Assembly (NCBI GenBank): GCA_023433515.1
Contig: JAEZCN010000160.1
Span: 1 to 64,000, forward strand
DNA: 64,000 nucleotides
Direction of reading: 5' to 3'
Source of the DNA: Pseudomonadota bacterium
GTDB taxonomy: Bacteria; Pseudomonadota; Gammaproteobacteria; Steroidobacterales; Steroidobacteraceae
The position numbers were made by a program, and so were the translations under genes. Numbering within the stretch: position 1 is the stretch's first letter; the number at the start of each line of letters is the position of its first letter. Under the pieces are notes generated by a model. That model was given only the letters and a program-made list of their open reading frames with translations, did not search any database and was not told where the DNA came from. Positions 19,481 through 28,113 of this stretch are shown piece by piece.

Positions 19481-20857
19481 CTAGAACTTGAAGTTCAGAT
19501 CGAGCTGCAAGCGCTTGTAATCGCGATCCGTGATGCCCGAGATGACCCGCGTGTCGAGCGGCTCGGGCGTCGCCTCGTCGAACACGGTCACGCTCTGCGG
19601 AACGTCGTTCGACAGTTCGTTGAGGAACAACGTGGCGTTGATCGTCCAGTTGCGGGCCACGGTGTAACCGCCGCGCAGCACGAACCCGCTCGCGTCGGTG
19701 TTGCCGTCACCGAAGTCCGAGTCGACGAGCTGGCCGAACAACGCATCCTTTTCGATCTTCTGCCACACGACGCCGAACTCCCAGGTACCGGCGGTGGAGC
19801 CTGCCGCGCCGTAGCTGAGGCCGGCTGCAAGCGCGGTATCGAGCTTCTCGCCCGCGACCGGGTTCTCCTCGGCCTCGAGGTTCTTCGCGTAGTCCGCGAA
19901 GAAGCGCAGCGGGCGGCCGCCGACCGTCGCCGTCAGGTCCGCGAAGATCTGCGCGATGTCGAAGTCCGACAGCGAGCAGGCCACGTTCGCGGCGAGCGCG
20001 CGATTGCATACCGCGGGGCTGGTCGTCGTCGTGTTGCCGAACGAACTACCGCCGAAGAACGGATTGAAGCCCTGTACCCCGTCCAGGTCGAAATAGGTGC
20101 CGGCGAGGGTGAGTCGCACCGAATCCGAGAGCGGAATGCGGTAACCCACCTGCGCGCCGAACATCACCGTGTCGGTGTTGGTGCCCGTCGTCGGATTGCT
20201 GAACGACAGTGCGCGCTCGGAGAGCCAGTCGTAGAACGCGCCGGCGAAAAAGTTTCCCTTCGAATAATTGACCGCGATGCCTTCGGGATTGACGTCACCG
20301 TCGAAGAACAGGCTGCCGCTGCGCTGCCACGAGTAGCGCTGCTTGCCCGCGTGCACGCGCCACGCAGCGCCCGGCGCCCAGGTCACGTACGCCAGGTCGA
20401 GCTCGAAGTCCTTGCGGGAGTTCTGATCGGTCAGCGTCTGGTTGGACGATCGCGGATCCGGTCCACCGGTCGCGATGCCGATGACGCCGGTCAACGTGTC
20501 GTTCACCCGGTAACTGGCGTTGAGCCGCGCGCGCACGCGATCGCGGTTGCGGTTACGCTCGACGTACTCGACGTCGAACGTTTCGTTGCGATAACGCAGG
20601 TCGCCCCCGAAAGACAGCCGCGATTTCTCCTGGGCGACGACATCGGCGGTGCGGTCCGCGGTGACCTGCGCCTCTTCGGACGTCTTCTTCGTCTGGGCCT
20701 GCGCATCCTCGAGCTGCTCGATCTTCGCCGAGAGGGCGGCGAGTTGCGCCTTGAGGGCCTCGATGTCGGCGTTCTGCGCGAGCGCGGCCGAGGGCGCGAG
20801 AGCGGCCGCGCCGGCGATCGCGGTCGCGACCGCGAGGGAAAGTAGTTTGCGAGTCAT
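19481..20857 (-). CDS. Putative phosphate-regulated outer-membrane porin
   Basis: This is a 458-residue outer-membrane protein. A signal peptide ends at APSAALA, and a coiled-coil segment (about residues 30-75, with heptads through LKAQLAALSAKIEQLE) may trimerise or touch peptidoglycan. Then comes a beta-barrel of alternating hydrophobic strands ending in terminal Phe (LQLDLNFKF), the Bam recognition signature. It resembles the putative porin family seen in xanthomonads (PF16930 type, recalled from family features). Its place between pstS and pstC on the same strand suggests a phosphate-starvation porin comparable in role to OprP/OprO; that is inference. Confidence 0.8.
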   Translation of the reverse strand: MTRKLLSLAVATAIAGAAALAPSAALAQNADIEALKAQLAALSAKIEQLEDAQAQTKKTSEEAQVTADRTADVVAQEKSRLSFGGDLRYRNETFDVEYVERNRNRDRVRARLNASYRVNDTLTGVIGIATGGPDPRSSNQTLTDQNSRKDFELDLAYVTWAPGAAWRVHAGKQRYSWQRSGSLFFDGDVNPEGIAVNYSKGNFFAGAFYDWLSERALSFSNPTTGTNTDTVMFGAQVGYRIPLSDSVRLTLAGTYFDLDGVQGFNPFFGGSSFGNTTTTSPAVCNRALAANVACSLSDFDIAQIFADLTATVGGRPLRFFADYAKNLEAEENPVAGEKLDTALAAGLSYGAAGSTAGTWEFGVVWQKIEKDALFGQLVDSDFGDGNTDASGFVLRGGYTVARNWTINATLFLNELSNDVPQSVTVFDEATPEPLDTRVISGITDRDYKRLQLDLNFKF

Positions 20858-20935
20858 TTGATTTGTTCCGGATGATGTTCGGGTTGGACGTCGATGCGAG
20901 CGCCGCGTGGCATCCCTGCCGCGCGGCGCTTCGCG

Positions 20936-21988
20936 TCACAGCTTGAGCGGCTTGAGGGCGGTGGCGTCGGCCCGGATCCTCGCGGCTTCTGACTTCGCGG
21001 GCGGGATCAGCCCCTTCTCCGAGAGATACCCTTCCTCGCCCAGCGCCCTTTCACTGGTGTACTCGGCGATGAATTCGCCGATACCCGGAATCACGCCGAC
21101 GTGTTGCTTCTTCACGTAGATGAACAGCGGACGCGAAGCCGGAAACTTGCCGGACGAGATGGTCTCGAAGGTCGGCGAAACGTCGTCGATCTTCGCTCCC
21201 TTGAGCTTGTCCAGGTTTTCCTCGAGGAAACTGAAGCCGAAGATCCCGACCGCATCCTTGTTGGCCACGAGCTTCTGCACGATGAGATTGTCGTTCTCGC
21301 CGGCTTCCACGTAGGCGCCGTCTTCCCGCAACGTGTCGCAGGCGCGCTTGAATCGGGCCTCGTCCTGTTTGCTCAGGTCGTTGAGCCACGCAAAGGTCTT
21401 GCAACCCGTCTGCATGTACAGCTCGGTGAACGAATCGCGCGTGCCAGAGGTGGGCGGCGGACCGAGGGCCTCGATTCTCGTCGCCGGAAGTGCCTTGTTC
21501 ACGTCCTTCCAGGTGGTGTGCGGATTCGGAATCAGGTTGGAGGGATTGGCGGGATCCGGAACGTTCTTGGCGAGCGCGAGATAGACGTCGCGAGGCGTGA
21601 GCGTGAGGTCCCGGCCCGACTTGCTCTGCGCGATGACCAGTCCGTCGTAACCAACCATGATTTCGACGACTTCTTTCACGCCGTTTTTCTGGCAGGTCGC
21701 GAGCTCGGTTGCCTTCATGCGCCGCGACGCGTTGGCGACGTCCGGAAACTGCGGACCCACGCCATTGCAGAAAAGCTTGATGCCGCCGCCCGTGCCGGTG
21801 CTCTCCACCTTGGGCGTCTTGAATTTGCCTGCCCGGCCGAACTGCTCCGCGACCGTGGTCGTGAACGGGTAAACCGTCGACGAGCCGACGATGTTGATGG
21901 AATCGCGCGCCGACTGAGCGTGCGCACCTGCCGCCAGCGCGCCGATGACGGCAGTGGCGAGCGAAGTCATGAGGATCTTGCGAGTCAC
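20936..21988 (-). CDS. pstS: Periplasmic phosphate-binding protein PstS
   Basis: This is the substrate-binding component of the Pst transporter, 350 residues. The start is the GTG at 21988, preceded by GGAGG at 7-nt spacing. A frame-open ATG further upstream would prepend a peptide unlike a signal sequence. The signal peptide ends at AAGAHAQ. The mature protein starts with the family pattern IVGSSTVYPFTTTVAEQFG and contains ESTGTGGGIKLFCNG and SGTRDSFTELY, the phosphate-ligating loops. The first gene of the leftward set, it is divergent from dapE. Confidence 0.92.
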   Translation of the reverse strand: MTRKILMTSLATAVIGALAAGAHAQSARDSINIVGSSTVYPFTTTVAEQFGRAGKFKTPKVESTGTGGGIKLFCNGVGPQFPDVANASRRMKATELATCQKNGVKEVVEIMVGYDGLVIAQSKSGRDLTLTPRDVYLALAKNVPDPANPSNLIPNPHTTWKDVNKALPATRIEALGPPPTSGTRDSFTELYMQTGCKTFAWLNDLSKQDEARFKRACDTLREDGAYVEAGENDNLIVQKLVANKDAVGIFGFSFLEENLDKLKGAKIDDVSPTFETISSGKFPASRPLFIYVKKQHVGVIPGIGEFIAEYTSERALGEEGYLSEKGLIPPAKSEAARIRADATALKPLKL

Positions 21989-22017
21989 GTGTTTGCCTCC
22001 GGTTTTGACGTGCGGCA

Positions 22018-22028
22018 ATTTATGACTG
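22018..22028 (-). promoter_or_regulatory. Possible half Pho box upstream of pstS
   Basis: CAGTCATAAAT in the pstS direction matches one PhoB half-site (CTGTCAT, 6 of 7) with an A/T spacer, 30 bp before the pstS start. The second half-site is poor, so this is only a weak candidate. Confidence 0.25.
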
Positions 22029-22084
22029 CAAGGTTTCGGGAATATTTCAGGACGGCGGAGTTAACCGAACGGTAATAAAACTCC

Positions 22085-22113
22085 TTGCTGACGTGGTCCG
22101 CGTTCCGTATAAC
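22085..22113 (+). promoter_or_regulatory. Strong sigma70 promoter of dapE, leaderless transcript likely
   Basis: TTGCTG (22085-22090), a 17-bp spacer and TATAAC (22108-22113) form a near-consensus promoter. Transcription would begin about 6-8 nt downstream, at 22120-22122. The dapE ATG is at 22122 and no ribosome-binding site fits in between, so the mRNA is probably leaderless. Confidence 0.6.
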
Positions 22114-22121
22114 GCGCACCG

Positions 22122-23249
22122 ATGTCCGCGACCCTCGACCTCACCCTCGATCTCATCTCGCGCAACTCCGTCACGCCCGCCGACCAGGGCTGCCAGGACG
22201 TCATGACCCGCCGTCTCGCCGACGCCGGTTTCAAGATCGAAAACCTGCGCTACGGAAACGTGGACAACTTCTGGGCGACCCGTGGCAGCGGCGGTCCGGT
22301 GCTGTGTTTCGCGGGACATACCGACGTCGTTCCGACGGGACCGCTCGAGGAATGGAAGAGCGATCCTTTCAAGCCGACCGTGCGCGACGGGCAGCTCTTC
22401 GGCCGCGGCGCGGCCGACATGAAGAGCGCGCTGGCCGCGATGGTCACGGCCACCGAGGAGTTCGTCAGGGCCCATCCCGATCACAAGGGCACGATCGCCT
22501 ACCTGATCACGAGCGACGAGGAAGGGCCTTCCGTCGATGGCACCAAGAAAGTGGTCGAAACGCTGCGTGAGCGTGGCCAGAAGATCGACTGGTGCATCGT
22601 CGGCGAGCCCTCGAGCGAGAAGGCCGTGGGTGACACGATCAAGATCGGCCGCCGCGGATCGCTGTCCGGCCGCCTAACGGTGCACGGGGTGCAGGGTCAC
22701 ATCGCCTACCCGCAGCTTGCGGAGAATCCGGTGCACACCTTCGCCCCGGCGCTCGCCGAACTCACCGCGCGGACCTGGGACGAGGGCAACGAGCACTTCC
22801 AGCCCACGAGTTTCCAGATCTCGAATTTCAACGCCGGCACCGGCGCGCCCAACGTGATTCCGGGCGAACTCAAGGCGCGTTTCAATCTGCGTTATTCGCC
22901 GGTGCAGACGATCGACGGCCTCAAGAACATCGTCGAGGGCATCCTCCAGAAACACGGAGTCCGTTACACGCTCGAGTGGTACGTCTCGGGTGAGCCGTTC
23001 TATACGCCGCCCGGGCCCCTGTCGGACGGCATCACGCGCGCGGTGCGCGCGGAGACGGGCCTCGAGCCCAGGTTCTCGACCGGCGGCGGCACATCCGACG
23101 GCCGATTCATCGCCCCGCTGGGCGCGCAGGTAGTCGAGCTCGGCGTCATCAACGCTTCGATCCACAAAGTCAACGAAAGCGTGAGCGTGAGCGACATCGA
23201 CACTTTGCATCGCATCTATTTGAATGCGTTGAAGGAAATGCTCACCTGA
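22122..23249 (+). CDS. dapE: Succinyl-diaminopimelate desuccinylase
   Basis: DapE hydrolyses N-succinyl-LL-2,6-diaminopimelate to LL-diaminopimelate and succinate, completing the succinylase branch started by dapD and dapC. The 375-residue M20 metallopeptidase has the zinc ligand [12 protein letters not shown], the [12 protein letters not shown] ligand segment, the catalytic and bridging SDEEGPS glutamates and the C-terminal [12 protein letters not shown] and VNESVSVSD motifs. The start is the ATG immediately after a strong promoter, without a Shine-Dalgarno. It is divergent from pstS. Confidence 0.95.
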   Translation: MSATLDLTLDLISRNSVTPADQGCQDVMTRRLADAGFKIENLRYGNVDNFWATRGSGGPVLCFAGHTDVVPTGPLEEWKSDPFKPTVRDGQLFGRGAADMKSALAAMVTATEEFVRAHPDHKGTIAYLITSDEEGPSVDGTKKVVETLRERGQKIDWCIVGEPSSEKAVGDTIKIGRRGSLSGRLTVHGVQGHIAYPQLAENPVHTFAPALAELTARTWDEGNEHFQPTSFQISNFNAGTGAPNVIPGELKARFNLRYSPVQTIDGLKNIVEGILQKHGVRYTLEWYVSGEPFYTPPGPLSDGITRAVRAETGLEPRFSTGGGTSDGRFIAPLGAQVVELGVINASIHKVNESVSVSDIDTLHRIYLNALKEMLT

Positions 23250-23268
23250 GCCCCGGTGTCAGGCGAAC

Positions 23269-23286
23269 GTGACGCACTTGTGACAG
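23269..23286 (-). promoter_or_regulatory. Candidate Pho box over the DUF47-pit promoter
   Basis: Read on the minus strand, CTGTCAC-AAGT-GCGTCAC matches the 18-bp PhoB consensus at about 14 positions. It overlaps the -35 element of the promoter that drives the DUF47-pit pair. That position would favour repression on phosphate starvation. PhoB repression of a homologous DUF47-pit operon is known in Sinorhizobium. Confidence 0.5.
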
Positions 23287-23308
23287 CGCGTCTCCGACCC
23301 ACTAAACT
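23280..23308 (+). promoter_or_regulatory. Sigma70 promoter of the DUF47-pit operon
   Basis: GTGACA (23280-23285, 5 of 6 to TTGACA), a 17-bp spacer and TAAACT (23303-23308, 4 of 6 to TATAAT) form the promoter. It lies 35 bp upstream of the DUF47 start codon, leaving a leader of about 28 nt. Confidence 0.55.
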
Positions 23309-23342
23309 CCGCGTCGCAAATTAGGACCGCGGAACAAATCTA

Positions 23343-23984
23343 ATGAACTTCATCTCGCGCCTGATGCCCCGCGAAGGGCGCTTTTTCAGTCTGTTCGACG
23401 AACACGCCAAGCTCGTCGTCGAAGGTGCGATTGCCCTCGCTGACGTGCTCAAGCACTACGAAAACCAGAGTGATCGCGAAGCCGGCATCAAGCTGATCGA
23501 GGACGCGGAGCATGCGGCCGACCGCATCACGCACGACACCGTGCAGCTCCTGCACACGACCTTCGTCACCCCGTTCGACCGCGACGACATCCACCGGCTG
23601 ATTTCGCGCATGGATGACGTGCTCGACCTCATCCAGGACACCGGCGAATCCCTGGTGCTGTACGACATCCAGAATGTGACGCCTGAAGCGACGCAACTGG
23701 CGGAGCTGCTGCTGCATTGCGCCGAGCGCGTGCAGTCGGCGGTCGGACTCATGGCGTCGATGGCCGACGCACCGGCCATCCTCAAGATCTGCCAGGAAAT
23801 CGACCGGCTCGAGTCGGATGCCGACAAGGTCATGCGCACCGCCATTTCGGAGCTGTTCCGCCATGAGGCCGACGTGCGCCAGGTCATCAAGATGAAGGCC
23901 GTTTACGAGGCGCTCGAGTCGGCGACCGACAAGTGCCAGGACGTCGCCAACGTGATCGAAAGCGTCGTGCTCGAAAACGCGTAA
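23343..23984 (+). CDS. PhoU-like DUF47 family protein, Pit accessory
   Basis: This 213-residue, all-helical, cytoplasmic protein belongs to the DUF47/TIGR00153 family distantly related to PhoU. Family marks include the N-terminal LMPREGRFFSLFDEHAKLVVEGA, DRITHDTVQLLHTTFVTPFDRDDIH and the C-terminal YEALESATDKCQDVANVIESVVLENA. DUF47 genes usually precede pit phosphate transporters and are thought to regulate them. Here pit follows after 20 bp. Confidence 0.88.
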   Translation: MNFISRLMPREGRFFSLFDEHAKLVVEGAIALADVLKHYENQSDREAGIKLIEDAEHAADRITHDTVQLLHTTFVTPFDRDDIHRLISRMDDVLDLIQDTGESLVLYDIQNVTPEATQLAELLLHCAERVQSAVGLMASMADAPAILKICQEIDRLESDADKVMRTAISELFRHEADVRQVIKMKAVYEALESATDKCQDVANVIESVVLENA

Positions 23985-24004
23985 GCGGATCGAGCGACTT
24001 TCGC

Positions 24005-25006
24005 ATGGACCTCGGAACCGTCTCACTCACGCTGATCCTGTTGGTCGCGCTCGCGCTCGCGTTCGACTTCATGAACGGGTTTCATGACGCGGCGAACTCG
24101 ATCGCGACGGTGGTCTCGACCGGGGTGCTCAAGCCCTGGCAGGCGGTGCTGTGGGCGGCCTTCTTCAACGTCGTTGCGATCTTTTTCTTCCACCTGAGCG
24201 TCGCGGCGACCGTCGGCAAGGGCATCATCGATCCCGAATTCGTCGACAACCAGGTGATCTTCGGCGCATTGATCGGCGCGATCGCCTGGAACCTCATCAC
24301 CTGGTATTACGGCATTCCGTCGAGCTCCTCGCATGCCTTGATCGGCGGCATGATGGGCGCCGCGCTCGCGAAGGCGGGCACCGCGCCGCTGCTCGCGCCC
24401 GGCATTCTCAAGACGGCCGCTTTCATCTTCGTTTCGCCGCTGCTCGGCATGCTGCTCGGTTCGTTGCTCATGGTTCTGGTGTCGTGGATCTGCTTCAACC
24501 AGTCGCCGAAACGTGTGGACAAGTGGTTCCGACGACTGCAGCTTCTGTCCTCGGCGGCCTACAGCCTGGGGCATGGTGGCAATGACGCCCAGAAGACGAT
24601 GGGTATCATCTGGCTGCTCCTGATCGCGGGCGGCATCACCACGAAGGATCACCTGCCGGCCTGGGTCGTGGTCAGCTGCTTCATCGCCATCGGTCTCGGC
24701 ACGATGTTCGGCGGCTGGCGCATCGTGAAGACGATGGGTCAGCGCATCACGAAGCTCAAACCCGTGGGCGGATTCGCCGCGGAGACCGGCGGCGCCATCA
24801 CGCTGTTCCTGGCAACCTTCGCCGGCATCCCGGTTTCGACCACACACACCATCACCGGCGCCATCGTGGGCGTCGGCGCCGCGCAGCGCACGTCCGCCGT
24901 GCGCTGGGGTGTGGCGGGCAACATCGTGATCGCCTGGATCGTGACGATCCCGGCGTCCGCCAGCATCGCCGCACTGGCCTGGTGGATGGGCGCGCTGTTC
25001 TTTTAG
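24005..25006 (+). CDS. pit: Low-affinity inorganic phosphate transporter, Pit family
   Basis: This is a PHO4/PiT-family symporter, 333 residues with about ten membrane helices. It shows the duplicated family signature: GFHDAANSIATVVSTGVL in the N-terminal half and AYSLGHGGNDAQKTMG in the C-terminal half, plus the GIPSSSSHALIGG and GIPVSTTHTITGAIVGVG repeats. It would move metal-phosphate with protons. Start is the ATG at 24005, after the DUF47 gene. Its stop overlaps the convergent dsbB stop by 4 bp. Confidence 0.93.
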   Translation: MDLGTVSLTLILLVALALAFDFMNGFHDAANSIATVVSTGVLKPWQAVLWAAFFNVVAIFFFHLSVAATVGKGIIDPEFVDNQVIFGALIGAIAWNLITWYYGIPSSSSHALIGGMMGAALAKAGTAPLLAPGILKTAAFIFVSPLLGMLLGSLLMVLVSWICFNQSPKRVDKWFRRLQLLSSAAYSLGHGGNDAQKTMGIIWLLLIAGGITTKDHLPAWVVVSCFIAIGLGTMFGGWRIVKTMGQRITKLKPVGGFAAETGGAITLFLATFAGIPVSTTHTITGAIVGVGAAQRTSAVRWGVAGNIVIAWIVTIPASASIAALAWWMGALFF

Positions 25007-25509
25007 CGGACGGTCCGGGGCGCCGAGTACAGGATATTGTTCGCGATGCCGATCAGGCCGAACGACACGGCCGCGATGAGCACCCATCCCGGCATCGAAA
25101 CGCCGAGGAACGTCCAGTCGATCACACCGCATTCCCCACCGCCCGTCATCACCCGACGGATCACATCGTGCAGCGGAAACATCTGCAGCAGCGAATCGAG
25201 CGGCGCGCCGCAGGAAGGGACCGTGCCCGGCGGCTGCGCCTGGATCCACACGTGCCGGCCGGCGACCCAGCTCGTGGCGCCCGCGGCCAGCAGGATGAGC
25301 ACGCCGTGCACGATGGCGCCGGCGCGTCCCGCGCGATGTAACCCCGCGATGAGGAACACGACGCCCAGGGCGACGATGCACACCCGCTGGAACATGCACA
25401 ACGGACAGGGCACGTAACCCAGGACCCGCTCGGAATAGATGGCATACGCGAACATGCCGCCGCAGGCGAGCGCGCAGGCGAGATTGATGGCTTGGCGTCG
25501 GTCGAACAT
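25003..25509 (-). CDS. dsbB: Disulfide bond formation protein B
   Basis: This inner-membrane protein reoxidises DsbA and passes electrons to ubiquinone. The 168-residue product has four membrane helices and both periplasmic cysteine pairs: CPLC (Cys35, Cys38) in loop 1 and Cys100 (PSCGAP) with Cys127 (GGECG) in loop 2. Conserved Arg42 follows the first pair. All four redox cysteines are present. It is convergent with pit. Confidence 0.92.
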   Translation of the reverse strand: MFDRRQAINLACALACGGMFAYAIYSERVLGYVPCPLCMFQRVCIVALGVVFLIAGLHRAGRAGAIVHGVLILLAAGATSWVAGRHVWIQAQPPGTVPSCGAPLDSLLQMFPLHDVIRRVMTGGGECGVIDWTFLGVSMPGWVLIAAVSFGLIGIANNILYSAPRTVR

Positions 25510-25622
25510 GGCGCGCGACTATATCGCGAACCGCGACACGTCCGCCTGCCGTGTGTCGGGGTAGCGCGGCCGTCCGGCGATGCCCGCCCCGGAGCCTGTG
25601 ACGCGCCCCCGTGACAGCTCCG

Positions 25623-26240
25623 TTATGACATGCCCAGTAGTTTGAGGACCTCGGCCCCCTTCTCCTGGACCTGCTTCGCCTTCGCCACCGCGTCGACGGG
25701 ATCGCCCGCCGAATATTCGGAGCTCGCCTCGGCCCAGGTCGTCTTCATCATGTCGAGTCCGGACTTCGCCTGGTCGAACGATCCCTGGCTCAGGTTCCTG
25801 GGCAGTTTGCGCGAAGCGCTCAACGAATCGACCCGGCTTTGAATTGCCTGCACGAGTTTCGGAACGTCTTCGGCGAGCGCGTTCCATTCGCCGGCCGCGG
25901 CCGCCGCGGCCGCTTCCGCTTCCGACTTCCTCGCGGCCACCGACGTCCTGAGCGAATCCACCGCGCTCACGAGTTGCGGTGCGCCGGCGATGACGGCCTT
26001 GTAGTCGCCGTTGGCGAGATTCGCCTTCAACGCCGCGTGCGTCGCTTCGATGCCCTGCAGGTCTTCGGGCGCGTAGCGGTTCGCGTCGTCGCGCACGCTC
26101 GCGATGGCGGCCTCGGCTTCCGCCAGCGCTTTCGTCGCGGGTTCCTTCTGGCCCGCGCAGGCGACGATCAACGAGGCCAGCAGCAACCAGATCGCGCTCA
26201 TCACGACAGCGCGGGTCGACAGGGACATGGACCTGACCAT
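25623..26240 (-). CDS. Helical lipoprotein, DUF4398-like
   Basis: This 205-residue predicted lipoprotein has a signal sequence ending in a lipobox (IVAC, Cys28). The rest is alpha-helical and alanine-rich with Ala/Glu/Lys heptads, resembling the DUF4398 or chromosome-segregation-like envelope proteins often found near OmpA or LysM genes. Start at 26240 has a GAGGAG ribosome site at 7-nt spacing. It lies just downstream of the LysM gene, probably in one operon. Function is unknown; an envelope structural role is plausible. Confidence 0.65.
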   Translation of the reverse strand: MVRSMSLSTRAVVMSAIWLLLASLIVACAGQKEPATKALAEAEAAIASVRDDANRYAPEDLQGIEATHAALKANLANGDYKAVIAGAPQLVSAVDSLRTSVAARKSEAEAAAAAAAGEWNALAEDVPKLVQAIQSRVDSLSASRKLPRNLSQGSFDQAKSGLDMMKTTWAEASSEYSAGDPVDAVAKAKQVQEKGAEVLKLLGMS

Positions 26241-26259
26241 GAGAATCTCCTCGCCAGAA

Positions 26260-26460
26260 TCAGGGAATCAGCAGCTTCTGACCCGGCTTGATCTTGTTAG
26301 GGTCGTTCAGCACGTTGCGATTGGCATCGAAGATCCGGTCGTACAGCATCTTGTCGCCGTAGAACTCCTCGGCGATTTTCGAGAGCGTGTCGCCGCTCTT
26401 GACCACGTAATACTGCGCGTAAGGGTTGTCGCCTTCGGGGCCGCGGTTTTCGTTTGCCAT
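26260..26460 (-). CDS. Small LysM-domain protein
   Basis: This 66-residue protein consists almost wholly of one LysM domain (YYVVKSGDTLSKIAEEFYGD ... NKIKPGQKLLIP), a peptidoglycan-binding fold, preceded by about 15 polar residues. No signal peptide is visible, as in the LysM domain proteins of the YgaU/Kbp type, which bind potassium in E. coli but also carry a BON domain absent here. It lies 19 bp upstream of the lipoprotein gene. Confidence 0.8.
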   Translation of the reverse strand: MANENRGPEGDNPYAQYYVVKSGDTLSKIAEEFYGDKMLYDRIFDANRNVLNDPNKIKPGQKLLIP

Positions 26461-26583
26461 GCGGTCGTTTAATCAATCGGCCCAGTGCGCGCTATTGGAC
26501 TTCAGTCCCTCTCCTAATCGCTGCCAGAACCGGATCGCAGGAGTAGATTCCCGGCCAACCCTTTCGGCCAGGAGATGCCCCAC

Positions 26584-27195
26584 ATGCAACTCATCGACAT
26601 GCTCAAGAACAGCGGCGCCGTGCACTCGATGGCGCAGAAGGTCGGCATCGACGACGACCAGGCGACCGCGGGCGCCGCGGCACTCATGCCGGCACTGCTG
26701 GGCGGGCTCGAGAAGCAGACGCACGCGAACTCGCAGGGGCTCTCGGGCGTGGCCTCGATGCTCGGCGGGCTCGGCGGCGGCAACATGCTCGACCAGGTGC
26801 TGGGCTCGAATGCTCCCGACGTGAATGCCGGCAACGGTGTGCTCGGCCAGCTGTTCGGCTCGAAGGACGTGAGCCGCGCCGTCGCGCAGAACGCATCGTC
26901 GAGCACGGGTCTCGATCCGGCGGTGCTCAAGAAGATGCTGCCGCTGCTCGCAATGGTAGTGGGCGGATTCGTCGCGAAGCAGGCCCAGGCCCGCAATACG
27001 CAGGGTGCGGGCGTCGACGCCGAGGCCACGCAAGGCGGCGGCGGACTCGGTGGACTGCTCGGCTCGCTGCTTGGCGGTGGCAATCAGCAGCGCGGCGAAG
27101 GCGGACTCGAATCGCTGCTCGGTTTCGGCGGCAAGCGCAACGCGCTCGATGACATCCTCGGCAGCCTCGGCAGCGGAAGCGGCAAGCCCCACTAA
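26584..27195 (+). CDS. DUF937 (YidB-like) family protein
   Basis: This 203-residue protein starts at the ATG at 26584, chosen because GGAG stands 9 nt upstream, whereas the ATG at 26575 overlaps that site. DUF937 features are visible: LIDMLKNSGAVHSMAQKVGIDDDQATAGAAALMPALLGGL at the N-terminus, a middle hydrophobic helix (KKMLPLLAMVVGGFVAKQ), then glycine-rich repeats (GGGGLGGLLGSLLGGG). The function of the family is unknown. It is divergent from the LysM gene. Confidence 0.75.
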   Translation: MQLIDMLKNSGAVHSMAQKVGIDDDQATAGAAALMPALLGGLEKQTHANSQGLSGVASMLGGLGGGNMLDQVLGSNAPDVNAGNGVLGQLFGSKDVSRAVAQNASSSTGLDPAVLKKMLPLLAMVVGGFVAKQAQARNTQGAGVDAEATQGGGGLGGLLGSLLGGGNQQRGEGGLESLLGFGGKRNALDDILGSLGSGSGKPH

Positions 27196-27196
27196 T

Positions 27197-27238
27197 GGGG
27201 ACATTCCTCGTTTCCTAGCAAACGGGGACAGACCTCCC
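27197..27238. repeat. REP-like hairpin element
   Basis: GGGGACATT, a CCTCGTTT / AACGGGG hairpin and GGGGACAGAC directly follow the DUF937 stop. This wording is typical of extragenic palindromes mobilised by REP-associated tyrosine transposases; no such transposase is in the window. It relates to the palindrome at 19443. Confidence 0.5.
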
Positions 27239-27298
27239 AGGCCCGCGGTCACTTTTCGCGCCGCCAGGGCGCGCGTCCGTCGGGTAAGGGGTGGACGG

Positions 27299-28012
27299 TC
27301 AGGAGCGAAGGTCGCGTTCGATATCTTCGAGGCGGGTATGGCGCACGTCCTTGCCGTGCACCATGTAGATCACGTACTCGCAGATGTTCTTCGCATGATC
27401 GCCGATGCGCTCGAGCGCGCGCACGATCCACATCACGTCGAGCGCGCGGCGGATGCCGCGCGGATCTTCCATCATGAACGTGATGCACTGGCGCTGGATC
27501 GACTCGTATTCCTCGTCGACGACGCGATCCTGCCGCGCCACGCGCAGCGCGGCTTCCGCGTCCATGCGCGCGAACGAGTCGAGCGCCCCGTGCACCATCT
27601 CCGCGACGATGCGCCCGAGATGTTTGATCTCGCGGTACTTGTCCGCGGGCCGCTCCATCGACGCGAGCCGTGAGGCGATGTAGCCGACCTTCTCGCCCTC
27701 GTCCCCGATGCGCTCGAGGTCGGTGATCGTCTTGATGATCGCGACGATCAGCCGCAGGTCGCCGGCCGCGGGCGCGCGCGTCGCGAGGATGCGCTGGCAT
27801 TCCTCGTCGATCGCCACTTCCATGTCGTTGACCTTGAAATCGTCGCGCGCGACCGAGACTCCGAGATTGCTGTCACCCTCGATGAGCGCGGTGACCGCGT
27901 TGGCGAGTTGCCGCTCGACCATGCCACCCATGGCGAGCACCTTGGTACGGACCCGGTCGAGGTCTTCGTTGAAGCGGCGCGAGATGTGATGAGAGAGGTC
28001 GGCGGTTTCCAT
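27299..28012 (-). CDS. phoU: Phosphate signalling protein PhoU
   Basis: PhoU links the Pst transporter to PhoR and keeps the Pho regulon off in high phosphate. The 237-residue all-helical protein carries two PhoU repeats, including HISRRFNEDLDRVRTKVLAMGG and DEECQRILATRAPAAGDLRLI, and in the second repeat LERIGDHAKNICEYVIY. The open frame runs further upstream. I chose METADLSHH at 28012 because homology starts there and the length equals E. coli PhoU (241). It follows phoB-phoR, not the pst genes as in E. coli. Confidence 0.93.
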   Translation of the reverse strand: METADLSHHISRRFNEDLDRVRTKVLAMGGMVERQLANAVTALIEGDSNLGVSVARDDFKVNDMEVAIDEECQRILATRAPAAGDLRLIVAIIKTITDLERIGDEGEKVGYIASRLASMERPADKYREIKHLGRIVAEMVHGALDSFARMDAEAALRVARQDRVVDEEYESIQRQCITFMMEDPRGIRRALDVMWIVRALERIGDHAKNICEYVIYMVHGKDVRHTRLEDIERDLRS

Positions 28013-28113
28013 GAGTTCCTCGACGAGTTCCTCGACGACGGCCTGGGCGCCGCGACGAAAGTCTGCCGACGCAATATGACGCCCGGATGACAGCGCCTGC
28101 GGCAACCGCCGCG

